From Drosophila miranda (Eukaryota > Arthropoda > Insecta > Diptera > Drosophilidae), in contig NC_046674.1 of the NCBI RefSeq assembly GCF_003369915.1, positions 7,192,001-7,256,000 on the forward strand: DNA of 64,000 nt, given 5' to 3'. The position numbers and the translations under genes were made by a program. Position 1 is the stretch's first letter; every line of letters begins with the position of its first letter. Shown here one piece after another: positions 37,949 through 52,100 of this stretch. The notes below the pieces were generated by a model that was not told the origin of the DNA, ran no database searches, and worked only from the letters and a program-made list of their open reading frames with translations.

Positions 37949-40103
37949 GCCGCTGCTGGAATCCTAAAAACAGTATTGCGGTCACCGTGGAACGAACCAC
38001 GGGCAAGCAGAAACACAAACAGAAGACGGAGCAGAGTATTTCCACAAAAATACAAAAAAATACAATCGACAACAACGCATGTGTTATGCGACCGAACCTG
38101 AATACCTTCAGAGCTGTTAGAGACATTTAAAAGAACTATGATAGATTATATTTACCGTATAAACAAACAAAAATACTTGGACACACAGAAACACACTAGG
38201 AACACTCATCTGAAGTAACTTCGGATAGGCTTAACGACTCACACACACACACACACATCCCATTCAAAATTGCAATACATGCATTATGTAGTATCTGCAC
38301 AGGATATGATATCCGAAATATTACGATATCCGAGGCATAGAGAGGCAGAGAGAGACGTTTACTATACGGAGGAGGCCGCTTAACACCATGACACTCTGTC
38401 TGGACAGTGTTACTTTGATTGGTACAAAATACAATAAACAAAACATAAAACAGCAAAACAGAACTTGGACATGAGAAGAGAAAAGTACTATACATATACC
38501 TAGAGGAAATTATAATACTTATACAACACATACATATACATATACATATATACAAATATTTACTTGACTTATTTTTCTATTCGCAACAATCGTGTCGTGT
38601 CGTAGTCATCGTCTCGAAGAAGAACTCCAATACCCCAACAATTGCCCAGAATATAGCCCCATATACCCCCATACACCTCCCGGTTATAACCCTATACCCC
38701 CATCCCATATGCTCCAAAAGAGCAAAACAAAACGCGCAACTTATTTACAAATCGATAAATCGAGGCGCTGAGGTTTTTTAAATATTGTAATGCCAATTTC
38801 AAGTGAACACACACACGAATACACACACACACACACCCACACACACACACGCAAAAGAGAAAGCAAAAACCAAAATTAATGATGCATCATGTATTTCATT
38901 TAAATCTTGATGATAAACGAAATGAAAGCAAAAGCAAAAGCAAATGCAAAAGCAAGTGGAAAAATGCCTAAATTTGAAGTAAATTAAATTACATTAAATT
39001 AAATTATAAATCGAATAATAATTGTTATCCTTCAAATTAAAATGCGGATAAAAACTCACAGCTTTAACTAACTGAAACGGAGGCATAAGATTTTTCTTCT
39101 ACATATTTATTTTTATTAAGATTATTATATAAATGATAATAATGAATATTTATAGGTCCTACAAATGGTTCAAGCTATTCAATTACAAAAACAAACTTAC
39201 AAATAAATATTGCATTAAAATCTTAATAATTTAGGTCTGAAATTAAATATAAAGTAATGTTTCCTTTTTATATTAACAAAAACCAAAACCAAATCAAACA
39301 TTTCTAAACTCGAATGCGAATAATCTCAAACAAAATTCGTAAATTCGTTGGCTAGGCATATAGACGCATCTGATTATGCATCTGCATCTGAATCTGCATC
39401 TGCATCATTAACTGCACCTTTGCGTATAAATCTATCAATGATAAGCGGCAACAAAAACTACACCAACCAAAAAAATAGTTTCTTTTTAACGAGACAATGA
39501 GATATATTTGCATGAGAGAATGAGAACAAAACACAACCACACATAGAGAGTAAAACGAAAGCAAAAACCAGCGCAACTATTAGCTAATATCATGTAAAAC
39601 AAACAACAAATAAAATGCTACTAGAATTGAAACCAAATAACATGAAAAATCTCGAAATAAATACGCATTTAGCAGCCTATAAAATGGTTTTCTTTTTGAA
39701 TTTCTTAAGCCGAAACTTTGAATTAAGCGCGGTGCAATTTTTGAATGCCCTGCTCGTTTGCCAACACTGAAACTCTGAATGGGCAAACTGGAAGAAGAAG
39801 CAGCAGTCAGCTGTTGCCGTTTTCACCTGTGCCGTGCGATGTGAAAATTCTGTAAAATATTTCTTCAACAATTGCCCAACAAGAGGACGCTGCTACGTCT
39901 CGCTATCTATACACCTATATTCTCCGGCCGACGCTGCAGGCCATCTTCAATAGCGTTTCCCCTTCAACTCTTGGCAGTGGTTCGGCAGGGCAGGGGACAT
40001 CGTCGTCGGCAAAATTTTAATTTGTAAACAAATCTCTCGCTGAAGGAAAATCTGTGCTCAAACTTTTTAACAAATGCTTCCGCCTAGCTGAGTAGGCCAA
40101 ATA
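37949..40103. other. Shared 3' UTR of tipE and the CFAP298-type gene, then intergenic DNA
   Basis: AT-rich, non-coding, with (CA)n tracts at 38239-38258 and 38808-38850 and an AAAGCAAAAGC repeat near 38925-38960. Because both mRNAs must end downstream of the shared exon, this sequence probably serves as 3' UTR for both. The last ~440 bp before 40104 are GC-richer and contain the promoter/5' UTR of the NBEAL-type gene. Confidence 0.55.
39609..39661 (+). terminator. Candidate poly(A) signals (AATAAA at 39609-39614 and 39656-39661)
   Basis: Two AATAAA hexamers lie at the end of the AT-rich tail, just before base composition changes toward the next gene. They would give a 3' UTR of about 1.7 kb for tipE and the CFAP298-type mRNA. 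Nearer AATAAA sequences exist, so shorter forms are possible. Confidence 0.4.
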
Positions 40104-43100
40104 ATGGACAATAAGAAGGATATCTACAACTTGTGGGTGCAGTACACGACAAAGGTAAGCTGCAGAACCAACAAGAACGAAAGCAAGTGATAAGCCTGCC
40201 CCAAAACAGTGTTAGCGGTGGTACGGTTGTGTGTGTGTGCGAGGGGGCGGTGGCAGCGGCAGTGACAGTGACATGCTTGTGCCATTAGTCACCGCCATAC
40301 TTGCCTATGGCCAATGAATGTAATGAGCGACCGGGGTAAGGGTAAACCCTGCAGCGAGATTATATAATGCAAGGCAGGCTCATGCCACACAGGCTCATGC
40401 CACAGTACAATACATCCGTCTCGTTCTCTTTCATGCTGTCTCCCTCTTCAAGAACGATGAGAGATACTTCCGGGAATTTGTGGCCCGCTTTGTGGCCATT
40501 TGGCGCAGCCAACTGCAACTGGACTTTCAGGCCGAGAATTGTGCGTTTTGGCATGAGGTTCTGCCGGACAGTGGACCGCATCTGGGTCGATTGCCAGACG
40601 AGCTGCTGCCGGCCATCGGCAAGTTCATTATTGTGGCACGGGACGCCAGCGACACAAGCGAGAGGCTGGAGGAGGAGGCCATTGAACAGGTTGCCACACT
40701 CATCGAATGCCTGGTGATTGTGTGCCGGCACTTTGACAACATTCTGGCCATCATCACGTACGAGTACAAGCCGAACCTCATCGCAATACTCTCCAAGGCG
40801 TTCAAGCAGGTAACTAGCTGCCAATCTCTCAATCTCGCAATCTGCCAATCATCCAATCAATCTCTGAGCGTTTGTCTATAATTTTCAGCAAATGGAGCAG
40901 CCGCATGCGGTGCCAGCCATAAGTCATCTGTTCCGCAGCTTCTCGGCCTTTCTGGAGGTCATGTACGATCCGTATCTAACGTGGCGGAGCTTTGTGCGTG
41001 GCCAGGCGGCCGACTACACTCGCCTCTCCTACAAGCCCCATTCGGTGCATGTGGAAATTGTTCCCTTTATCTATGGTGAGGCTAGTTCACTGATCGCTAT
41101 CGTGCCATCGCTTATGTTATATCGTTATGGCCTTATTTTTTTCAGACTGTTTCCAGGAGGAGGCGCTGGTCCGACACCCAGACGTAGGCGAGAGCCTGCT
41201 AAACATATTGGGGGCTGTGATTTGCGGCTCACAGGTATCGCCAGAGGGTTTTCGGTTTCTTGTGTTCAATAATTAACGTCACTCCTTAGACATAGACATA
41301 GACAGCTTCTATGCTTCTTCCTTCTTCTTTCGTTGCGCACACAACTTTTTCACTTTTCCTAATTTCATTTCGTTCCTTACAGTTATATCATTTAGTTTTT
41401 CATGTTTTTCTTCATTCATTTCGTGTAATGCTGATGCTGTTGGATGCTCCCTTGTCCAACTGCAGCAGCAATTAGTCAATCAATCAATCAATTGTAAGCG
41501 TTTAAAACAAATTTACAGAAATCTCTAAGCTCGACTTCGACTCTGACAAATAGAACAAATACTAACGCTCTAACAACACCTTCTTCACTTACCCCCTGCT
41601 CGGGTGATGGGCTGCTTGTAAACTGTGATAACTTGGTGAGTGGGTTGTTCAACCATCTCTTGTCCTGTTGCCATGTCCTGTGTCATGTCATGTAGTCATG
41701 TGTTCTTGTGCTTGTTCACTGTTCACTGTCCTGTACTGTTGGATTAATGAATCCCCTATGTTGCATTGCTTTGCTAGCGGAATGGCATGAAAGCCATTTG
41801 TCCGGCCACAGTCTCCATCACCATGGGCATCCTGCGGCAGTGGGAGAGCGGCAACAGCCTGCGCCGTGTGGCCCTCAATTGCTATGCTTTAATGGTAATT
41901 GTTTTGCAAAAATCTAGTCCGGAAGAAGTGAGTATATTTACTTTGCTGGTATCACTACTCCTCCACAATTGATCATGTACACGTTTTCGCTCCTCCAAAA
42001 CAGCGCCAAATAGACCTAGTTACGCTAGTTCAACTCTATTGTGATGCTCTGCAAGAGCTGCTAGCCACCAAGCACTTTGACAGCGGCGATATTAGCTTTG
42101 ATATAGCCATCGAAGAGGATCAGGATGTGGTCATCGACATGGCCGCCCTCTCCGACACAGTGGCAGCCGTAAAACTGTTTTTAACCGGCGGCGAGGACAT
42201 CAGTGAGTCAATTGGCGAGACAAATCTACTGGAACTGCTCACCAATCTTCCCAAGATCATTATGGTACGGCGTTCATTCATATCCTAATGATTTTGATCC
42301 ATTCTAATGGCAGTCTTTTATTTTAGCCCTGGCATATTGCCCACTCGAGTTCATTGTGCAGCACCATGGAGGCTCTGGCCACGTTGACACGCCACTCCCT
42401 GCCATCCGCCAACCAGCTACGGCAGGGGGAGCGCATCGAGAAGCTCTTTGCCAGCTTGCGGGAGTTCAGTATTGGCCCCTCTGTGGCTTTGCTGGAGACC
42501 TGCTTCATGCTGGGCTACGACGAAAGCAAGCACCTGCTGCTGATGCCAGAGGTGATGCTGCAGCTGCTCCACTGGCTGCCCACGCTCCAAGAGCGGGAGC
42601 AGTTGCGTGTCACCAATATGGTGCTCAAAGGCTGCACCGACAACTACGGAACGTGAGTGGATCTTAGGATCGCTGGCAGATACATCTTTCTATATCTCCA
42701 TTTATGTTTTGGCAGTAAGTCTGTGGCCTGTGACAGTCGCGTGATCAAGGCTGTGTGTGGCTGTCTGCTGCAATCGGATTCCCTGGCCGAGAACTGCGTA
42801 CAGAATCTGATCAAACTGATTGAGGAGCTGAGCAAGATCAGCATTGTGCCCGGGGAACTGAAGTGCATCTTTACACTGCTGCGCCAGGGGACAAAATTCC
42901 CACAAAGTAGACAGCTCCAGCAGGTGAGTGGGATCACAGCCGCACCCTACCTATCCTCATCTGAATGATCCTTCCCTTTGTTGCAGACACTCGTTGTGAT
43001 TGCGCTGCAGAGTCTGCGAAGCAGTAACTCCTGCGCCCAGTACGTTGCCATTGAGCAGCCATCGGATGGGATTGTGGTGCCGGACATCAGGAACTGGACC

Positions 43101-46100
43101 ATCTCCGGCTCCTATGGCTTCATCTTCCACATTCTGGTGCGCTTCAGCCAAGCCAAAGATCAGTCGGCGGGCGGAAGTAGCCGCCGCATGCTGCTCACGC
43201 TGCAGACGGGCAGCGGCAGTGGCTTTGAGGTGTTTGTCCAACCAAACGGGAATGTTGTAGTGGCTGCACTGACCAGGCGCGAGTACCTCACCTCGTCTAC
43301 GGCCACAAAGACACTGATGGATGGACAGTGGCATTATTTAACCGTGGCCATAACGCCACCCAAGCGACCCTTCTCATACAGCCAGATAAACATCTATGTG
43401 GACTTTGTCCAGAAGCTGAGTGCCACGCTCAAAGTGCAGGCCGTCAACGAGCCCTTTACTGTCTGCTCCATTGGGGCTGTGGTGACACCGCCTCAGCCTG
43501 GGGATGTAGCCAAAGCAGGGATCATGGCCAGGTCTTCCTCGCAGGAGAGCGGTTCCAGCGGATACAAGAGCATGCTGCCCAGCCTCCTCGAGCGCACACT
43601 CTCGGCGAATGTAAGCGAGCAAAGCTGTGCGAGCTGTTTCCATCACTCTCTAATCGTTTGTTGTTTTCTTGCAGGTTTCCAATTACTTTACGCTGCCCAC
43701 GATGCGCACCCAAACGGCCTTCGATCCGAATGTGAAAAACTTTCCCATTGGAATGCAGGATACGGTGTTCGGGGAGCCGACCTGCCTGCAGGGGCATCTC
43801 GGTGGAGTGCTGCTAGCCGATCCCACCACCAGTCTGCGGACCATATTCGATGCGGGCATGAATTTCAGCTCGATTTTCTCGCAGGACAACGATCTGCTGG
43901 AGTTGAACTCACGCTTTGTGTTCTGCTATGCCCCCGCAGCCGTGTGGCATGGCACCTGCCAGGATCTGATTCCGGGAGGCAAGTATCCGGGCAGGATTAG
44001 CGCACAGCACTGCAAGATCGTGAAGATCCAGGAGACGATCAACAGCATCGGCGGAATCAGTGCCATACTGCCCATTCTGCACCGGCTGGTGAGCTCGGAT
44101 CAAACGGCGGACATCTCGATAGCCACCAGCGAGGAGGAGTCGCTGTCATCGCCCACACCCACGGCCGAGGAACTGGGAACGGACTGGGAGATGCTCTCGT
44201 CGAACTCATACACGGAATGGAAGATGATCCAGCATCCGCTGGCCAGCTTCCTCTGCCTGCTGCGCTACCTCACGCACGAGCACGAGACGAACCAGGAGCA
44301 GCTGCTGGCCAGCGAGTGCCTGGCCATCATTGGCACCATGCTGCAGCGGTGTCCCCCCGCTCTGTTCGATGTCAACGCCCTGATGGCCACCCACCTGCTA
44401 ATGGAGTCGCTGCAGGGACACAAATCGGGCACCGATGCCGGTGGCCACCTCCTGGACACCCTCTACGCGCACATTGTCTTCGACTTTGGCATCTGGTCGC
44501 GTCTGCAGTTCCAGATAACCCTCGGCCATGCCCAGTACCTCAGTGCCATGATCAAGAACGATCGCAAGTTCTATCGCCGGCACTATGGCGTCCAGTTCGT
44601 GCTGGACGTGGTCCGGCAGTACTACTCGACGCCGGACAACATCAGCAACGACGATGCGAAGACCATACGTGCTACACTCTTCGGAATCGTGCGGTTCTAT
44701 CTGCAGAAGGAGGTGAACATCAAGGAGGTGAATGCCATGGTCACATTCCTGGCCTCGGTGCGGCAGGATGTGGTTCTAGTCGAGTTCCTCGAGATGATTA
44801 CCCTGTATGTGCGCGGCAAGAACTGTCGCGATCAGATGGTGCTCCTCCTACACGAGCCTCAGACGGCAAATCTCATTTACAACTTTTTCGTGGACAAAAG
44901 CTACACCAATGAGATCCAGGAGGCGGCCATTAGGGTAGGCAATTGCTGATTTCCCCTTGAACGAATCCACTTCTAATCCCCTTTCCTTATTCCAGTTTAT
45001 AAGCGGTCTCTTGGCCACATCCCGGGTGCATCAGAAGTACAAACAGGTGCTCCGTTTGTACGATCAAAGCAGCGAGCAGAGCATGTTCCCCGGCTTCTTC
45101 TCCTTCATCACGCCCATGTCGTTAAGCTCCACGATACTCTTCCATTTGGCAGATGAAATGCTGGGCCTCCAGCCGGACTATGCCGGCCTCATCTTTCTCG
45201 TGTATCACGTGAGCAGCTGTGACCTACCCGTGAAGCTGGAGATAGCCAAGCGACTGCTGCAGACCACCTTCGTCAAGCCGAACGCCACGTCGGCAATGGC
45301 CAGGCAGACGGGCTGGCAGGAGTCGATTGCCCGCCTGCTCATACGCAAGCCCCTCACTAGCTCGGCGCCCGATGAGGAGAAACGTCGCAGCTTTGGCATC
45401 AACATGGACGTACTGCTCGAGGACAACTCTAGCTTTCTGGCCCAGGCCGATCTCATTACGTTCTCCGAGCAGGAGATCGGACTGGCGCAGCTCCAGAGTC
45501 AGCAGCAGCAGCAGGAGGAGCAGAGCGACAGCGGATTGATCCTGAACGAGATCCAGGCCAGCGTCTCTGAGGCGGCCACCGTGATCGAGAGTGAAATCAA
45601 GGGTGTGTGAATCTTTAAATACGTTTTCTTGAACGACTCAGGAATGATTCTTTGCCTTTCAGAGCTTGCCGAGTCTGTGTCCGGGGCTGTGGTGGATAAT
45701 GTCAATAGCGTTTTCTCCGTCTTACGACAGACCACCCATGACCTGCAAGACACCTTCGAATCACTGACTCAAGGCAGCTCTACGGACGCCATGGATGGCT
45801 TGCAGACCCCCTCCATTCAGCGGGAAGAGTCTCTGAGCTCCGACAGCTCCACACCCTCGCCGCATGGTCCGCCCAAGAAGAGTGACTCTCTGGAGGTAGG
45901 TCTGACCATTTTCCCACACACAAAAACCAAACTCTGACGATGTTACGATCTTCGCCAGAGCACTTCGGCTTTTGACTTTGTGGCCGATGGGGATGTGGAC
46001 ACGGAGGAGCAGCTGGTCTATCTCGTCTCCAACACGCTCTTCAACATCTTCTGGCGTGGCATAGCCAACGATCATCCGCAGTGCTGGCAGGAGCGCGGCC

Positions 46101-49100
46101 AGGTCCTGGGATGCATCAATCTGCTGGCCCTGAACAACGATTTGATTACCTCGCATCTATCGCTGCGCCTGCGCATCCTCGAGATGGCGGTGCAAGCCTC
46201 GCTCTTTGACCTCTCGGAGCACGGCAGCCAGACGCTGATAAACCAGGAGAATGCCTCGCATATCCTCCGCATGGTCTACGAGCTGGTGGTACTGGGTTCC
46301 AATGAGGATGAGTCCAAGAAGTGCTCCACCAAGCTGCTGGACGGCGTGCTGGCCCTACTGGATGCCCTGATGATCTTCCAGCAGGGATCCTCGGACGACT
46401 GGTCCGACATGATTCGTTTGTGTCTGGGGCTCTTGCTGAAATGCTCGCATCATCCCAATCCGGGGATTGTGGCCATGGCCACCGCCAAACTGCATGCAAT
46501 CCTACAAAGTCGTTCCACAGAGGATCCCGCCGAGCTGTCGTATCTCCTGTATAGCATCAATAGGGCCCTGGATAATGCCATTGAAGGTGGGTTTAAATCG
46601 GGACTATGCAGATTAATATTTCATCTATAAAACCCTTCTTTTAGTTGGAAATCCCGAGGAGTATTCATTCCTTATGCCTGTAATGAAAGCCTTGCTGGAG
46701 AAGTGTCGCTTGGCCTTCAATCTGGACTCCACGCTGCCAGATCTGCCCTCGACCTCGTCGGGACCCGTCTTCTTCAATGACTTTCAAATGTACAGCACCA
46801 GCAAAAAGTGGCGAAACTTCATTGAACGAATGGTGAGTGAAAGCCAATCCAAGCAGGGAATGTTTCTGATAAGAAACGATGCCCCACTCCATCACACCAT
46901 AAAGAAAAGTATCCCTAATGATACATATTTTATTTCCTTAATTAAGTCTTTTAAATCTAGAATCTAAGTACAAGTTAAGCAAGTCTTCAAACGTATGCCT
47001 CCTACGGGTGCAGATTCCGCTTAGTATAGTTTAGTATAGTTTGTGGTTTTTTGGCAAGTTCTGGCGGAGCACATGGATGTTCCGGTTCCTCTCCATCTCC
47101 CTGTCGCTGTGCGGGCTCTTGAAGAGCGTCGTGTCAAAGACGCCTTTGGTTGTCCGCTTGTTGGATGCAGCCGGCTGCAGGGCCGCATAGGAGGCGGGCC
47201 TGGTTGGTCGTGTGCCCCGACCGCCGTAAGTGGAGAACTGTTGTTGGATGGGCGGTGCAATGGTGCCATCGTAGTAGCTCTTCGAACGCGACTTCTCAAT
47301 GCTAACGCTGGTGGAGATCGGCTCGGGACTCTGACTGGACGCGACAGTCTGCGCGGAGCGATAGCGTGAGGAGCCGCGATTCCTGCCGCGTGTGTGCGTG
47401 GTGGTGCGAGTCGAAGGCGTGCTGGTCACTATCGTGGGAATGAAGGCCGTGCTGGAAGTGGTACGCAAGCGCACCATCGGACTCCACGGAGACGGCGTGG
47501 TCGTTGTGGATGTCGTGGGCGTCACAAAGTTGACAAACGTCTGCTTCCGCTCCACATAGTGGGATCCGTGGGCATCTGCATCCGCTGCTCCTCCTCTCAA
47601 ATGGCTATCCGCATCGTAGGCCTGCTGCAGTTCGGGCACATCCAGGGTGTGTTTGTTGGGCACTCGCTTGCGCTTCCGTCGCTTGGTCGAGCTCTTGGTG
47701 GAGCCCGCTGCATGAGTATCATCCTCTGCAATGTCGTTGGGCACGGGTATGGGCGAGTGGTCTGAGAGTATGGGCGGATAGGACTCCTGCTGCTCCTCCT
47801 TGGTGGAGGCCTCGAAGGGTATGGGATCGTAGATGGGAACCTCGTAGCTGGACTTTGGGAAATCAAAGCTGGGAAACTTGTGGTGCGGATTCAGTGGCAG
47901 CTCCTGCGAGGGCGGCGAGTAGTCCTCCTGCGGATAGCTCTGGCTGGGATGGTTGGGTTGTGGTTCAGGCTGGGCGTAGTTGTTCGAGGGGTAATCGAAG
48001 GAGGGAGGATGCTGTGGCGGCTGTGCATAATCGGAGGAGGGAGGATGCTGTGGCGGCTGGGCATAATCGGAGGAGGGAGGATGCTGTGGCGGCTGGGCAT
48101 AATCGGAGGAGGGAGGATGCTGTGGTGGTTGGGCATAATCGGAGGAGGGAGGATGCTGTGGTGGTTGGGCATAATCGGAAGAGGGAGGATGCTGTGGCGG
48201 CTGGCTGTAGCTGTTGGAAGGATGTTGCGCATAGTTGGGGGAAGGATGCTGTGGAGGCTCTACATAGCCGGAGGAGGGATGCTCTAAATAGCCAGAGGGG
48301 GGATGCTCTGCATAGTCGGAGGAAGGATGCTCTGGAGGATCTACATAGCCGGAGGAGGGATGCTCGGGGGGCTGCGCGTAATTCGTGGGAGGATGCTGAG
48401 GCACAGGAGGCTCGGCAAAGCTTCCCTCGTTCGATTGGTGGGACGGAATGTAGCTCTCGTGCTGGTTGGACTGGTAGGAGGTGCTGATCTCGAAGGACGG
48501 CGGCGAGTAGGCAATCTCAAAGTTGGAACTGTGGACAGGCGGATGGTGTGGCTGTGGCTTCTGTTTCGGCTTCGGTTTCGGTGGCTCGGCAAAGTGCTGG
48601 TGGTAGCCAACGTTGGGGATCTTCTGCTCGTAGATGGAGTAGGAGTCGGGAGCGGGTGCGGGAGCGTGTGCGGGGGGATGCTTGGCATGCGTAAAGCTGG
48701 GTGGCAGGTGGACTGGCACCGGTGCCGGAGCTGTGGGTACGCCATAGCGGGTGGAGGGCGGCGCGGGAGGTGGTGGCTCGTAGTGGGAGGCGAAGGAATG
48801 ATCGACTGGCTGGTAGCTCTGGTGCAGTGGTGGAACCCCGTACTTCTGGTGGGGCACGTGATCGTAGGCGGACCCAGAGGAGATATGCGGTGAATCCACA
48901 CTGAAATCGAGGCTGGGGAACTTGTGGGCCCCATATAGATCTGGCTCTGGCTCCGGCTCCGGATCGTGGCTGTAAAAGTCCAGGTCCATGGACTGGGCCT
49001 CGTAGCTTGAGGTGGGTATCTTGAAGTCGCCGCCATCGAACTTCAGGTGCTGGAAATCATCGATGGAGAAGCTCGGCTCCTCTATGTGCGACGACGGGAA

Positions 49101-52100
49101 CGATGGCTTGTGGCGGTATCCGTGTCGGTAGTGCCCGGAAGGCGGCGGCACTGGTGGCCCGTACTTCAGCTTCGAAGGTGGGGGGCCCTTGGTGCGGCGT
49201 CGCAGCTTGGATCGCTTGCTCGGGCCCTTGATCACGGTGTAGGGCGGCTGGCGTCTATATCGGATCAGTTTCTCTGCCGTAGGCACTGGCTCCGACCCGG
49301 TCTTTGTCTTTGTCTCCGTCTCCGTCTGGTGGTTACCCACATGTGTGGCATTGGCTTCGCTCAGGGCGAAGGGCAGCCACAGAGCCAGCTATAATGAAAG
49401 GGAGGAAGAGAGCAGAGGGCAGAGGGTAAATGGTTAATCTTCCGCAAAAATGTCATCAGTCGAACGAGCATCAAACTTTCTCCCCCTTGAATGTTGTCAT
49501 CTCTCTGTTGAATGTGTCCAACCTTTGACTTTCAACCACCCCAGACCCTCTACCTCCACGTCTACCCTGCACCCTCTTTTCGGGGCCCACTCCACTCTAT
49601 ATGTGATGGCTGTGGCTTCCGCTTCACTGCCTTCCTACGTAATATAGCCATTGCCATAAGCATCACCTTCGCGCGTTGCAGTTGCAGTTGCAGTTGCAGT
49701 TGCAGTTGCAGTGGCAATCGAGTCACGAGTCTCTCTGCCCAGCCAAGCTCCTCGTAATTGGTTGCATCGATCGATGTCGCTGTTGCCGGCTAGCTAGCTG
49801 GCTGGCTGGCTGACTGGCTGACTGGCTGGCTGGCTGCCCCGTTGCCTGGCATGCATTGATGATCTCACGCAATCCAACCAGGAGGAGCCACGCAAAGAGA
49901 CACAGGGGAGGGGGATCAGGCAGCATTCAGCAGGGAGCTGGAAGGAGCTTTAAGCATTGAAGCATTGAACCTGAACGGTGGCCCTGGTTCAGCTTTAGCT
50001 TCAGCCTCAGCCTCAGGTGTGCGGGAATCCACTTGGTCGCTGTTTGTTTTGCTTTTTACTGTGGACTGCGAACTGCCGACTGCCGACAGTGGATTGCCTG
50101 AAACTGGAGTCTAGGAAACCTGCGGGACATGTCTTGGCGTCGCTTGACAAAGGCTCAATGCACCTTGGAGTGGTGTGTGCAACATTGGAATACAACTTTT
50201 TAAATATCATAGGGGGGCTAGCACTGGGAGCACGCGATCTCTTCCTTTAAAACTTATATCATTTAAAAGTAGTTCCATGTTTTAGAAAGTGATATGCTCA
50301 GGTGCTATTTCTCTGATCAGTATAAAATTAGCTACTCATTGAGTCTGTTCTCTTTACTCGAATGTACATATATAAACAAAACTGTCACTTAGGCTGAGTG
50401 TATCTACAGGTATAACCATTCATATGAAATGCCATACATTGTTCTCTTTTGAGCCCAATTAGTTTCTTGAATATCGGCTCTGTATTTGCCGACTGAAAAT
50501 TATAAAATTTTTCAAGGGACTACAACCAGGCCACAACCTATTTGTTGCCTCGTCCTAAGGACACTTAAAATTTTTCATTTTGTTGCCGCTTTGTAAATGA
50601 TACTTTACTTAAAATTTGTAGGTTCAACAGCTCATCTTTGGGCACTGTGATCAATTACTACTAGAATTCCCTCAGTATGGTGGGTTCTAAGACATCCCAC
50701 ATGGTTTAGTAGAATATTTTCAGGAAATCGTTTCAAAAGATTCTCTTTTTCACTTTACTTTCGTATAAAGTCTCCACAGAAGATCTCAAAGGACATTTCC
50801 ACTGATTATTCTAGACTCCTCTCAATGTGTTTTCCCTTTAAACTGTAAACTGTTGGAAATGTCGCTGGTCTGTCCGTCTCCCCCGACAACATTTAGGTGC
50901 TCTTATCTGATAAATACACTTCTTATTTAATCGCTTACAAAACAGGCAGTAAGCCACAACAAACTGCACATTTTGAGCTGTAGACGAAGCGACAACTAAA
51001 CTTTAGACACATAAAAAATTACAAAAAAAACAAAAAATTTCAAAATCGACGCGAACATCAACAACGAAACTTTCATTGAGCTCTGAATCCGAGTTTTAGT
51101 TTGGAGTTGGAGCTGGAACTGGAGTTTGGATTTGATTGGATTGGAGCTTTTCCTCGCGGTAGCGTCACGATCGTCGGACTTTCTTTCGGCAACTGAGCTG
51201 AGAGCCAAGAAAGTGGTCTGGTTTTGTGGCTCGAAGAGGCGCAGCTGGAACCAGTCGAATGACAAAGCGGCGGTGGTGGCGGCGGCGGCAGAGACTACGA
51301 CTACCGACTACCGACTATGATGCACCCACCTGGGGCAGAGATTTTACCAGAAACATTTGATTCCGCCGTTGCCTGCCGCTGTTTCGGCGGTTTCGGCTGT
51401 TGCTGCCCAGCGCCCTGGAACGATCGCTGGCAGCGGGTGTGCGGATTATGCAAAAGAATCTCCTCCTATGGCTCTCCCTTCTTCACACGAATGCGGATGC
51501 CCGTAGATACCCCATAGATTAATCCCCCCACCTCCCATTTAGTGTCTGCTCGAAAGATCGAAGATCGAGTTAAACTTGTTTCCCCAAACCGAAATCGAGC
51601 TCTTCCTGTGGCCACTCCATGCTTCATGCTCCATGCTCCATGCTCAATGCTCCATGCTCCATGCTCCATGTCCATGCAGATTGAACTTGAACCTGAACGG
51701 ACGTGACTTTGACTTTGGACTAGGATGCAGATGCAGATGGAGATGGAGATGGAGACTGGTCTGGAACACGCACGAAGACCGAACACCGAACACCGAATCG
51801 AATGAAAGCGAAAACAAATCCGATCCAATCGAAGCACAGCTCAAGCCGTCAATCTCTATCGTTGACCATTCATGGTGCATTCATTCATTTCTAACACTTT
51901 CAGGTAAAACCGCTTTACGACCGCTACCAGCGCGACATCGAGCTGCATCTGTGGGAGCCCATCAATCGCTTCTGGGCGGAGTGCTACGAGGCCTGCAAGG
52001 CCGCATCCAAGCAGCGGGCCACCTACCAGACGGACAATCGACGGCTCTTCCAGCAGAAGATCTACATGCCGTGGAAGGTGCGGCAGGTGGAGGAGATGCA

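Noticed and set aside
47855-48893. Plus-strand repetitive frames opposite CG15005 (RREDAV-like and GGGRMLW-like repeats)
   Set aside because: They are the antisense translation of the 36-bp minisatellite that encodes PPSSDYAQPPQH; codon bias and the signal peptide support the minus-strand protein.
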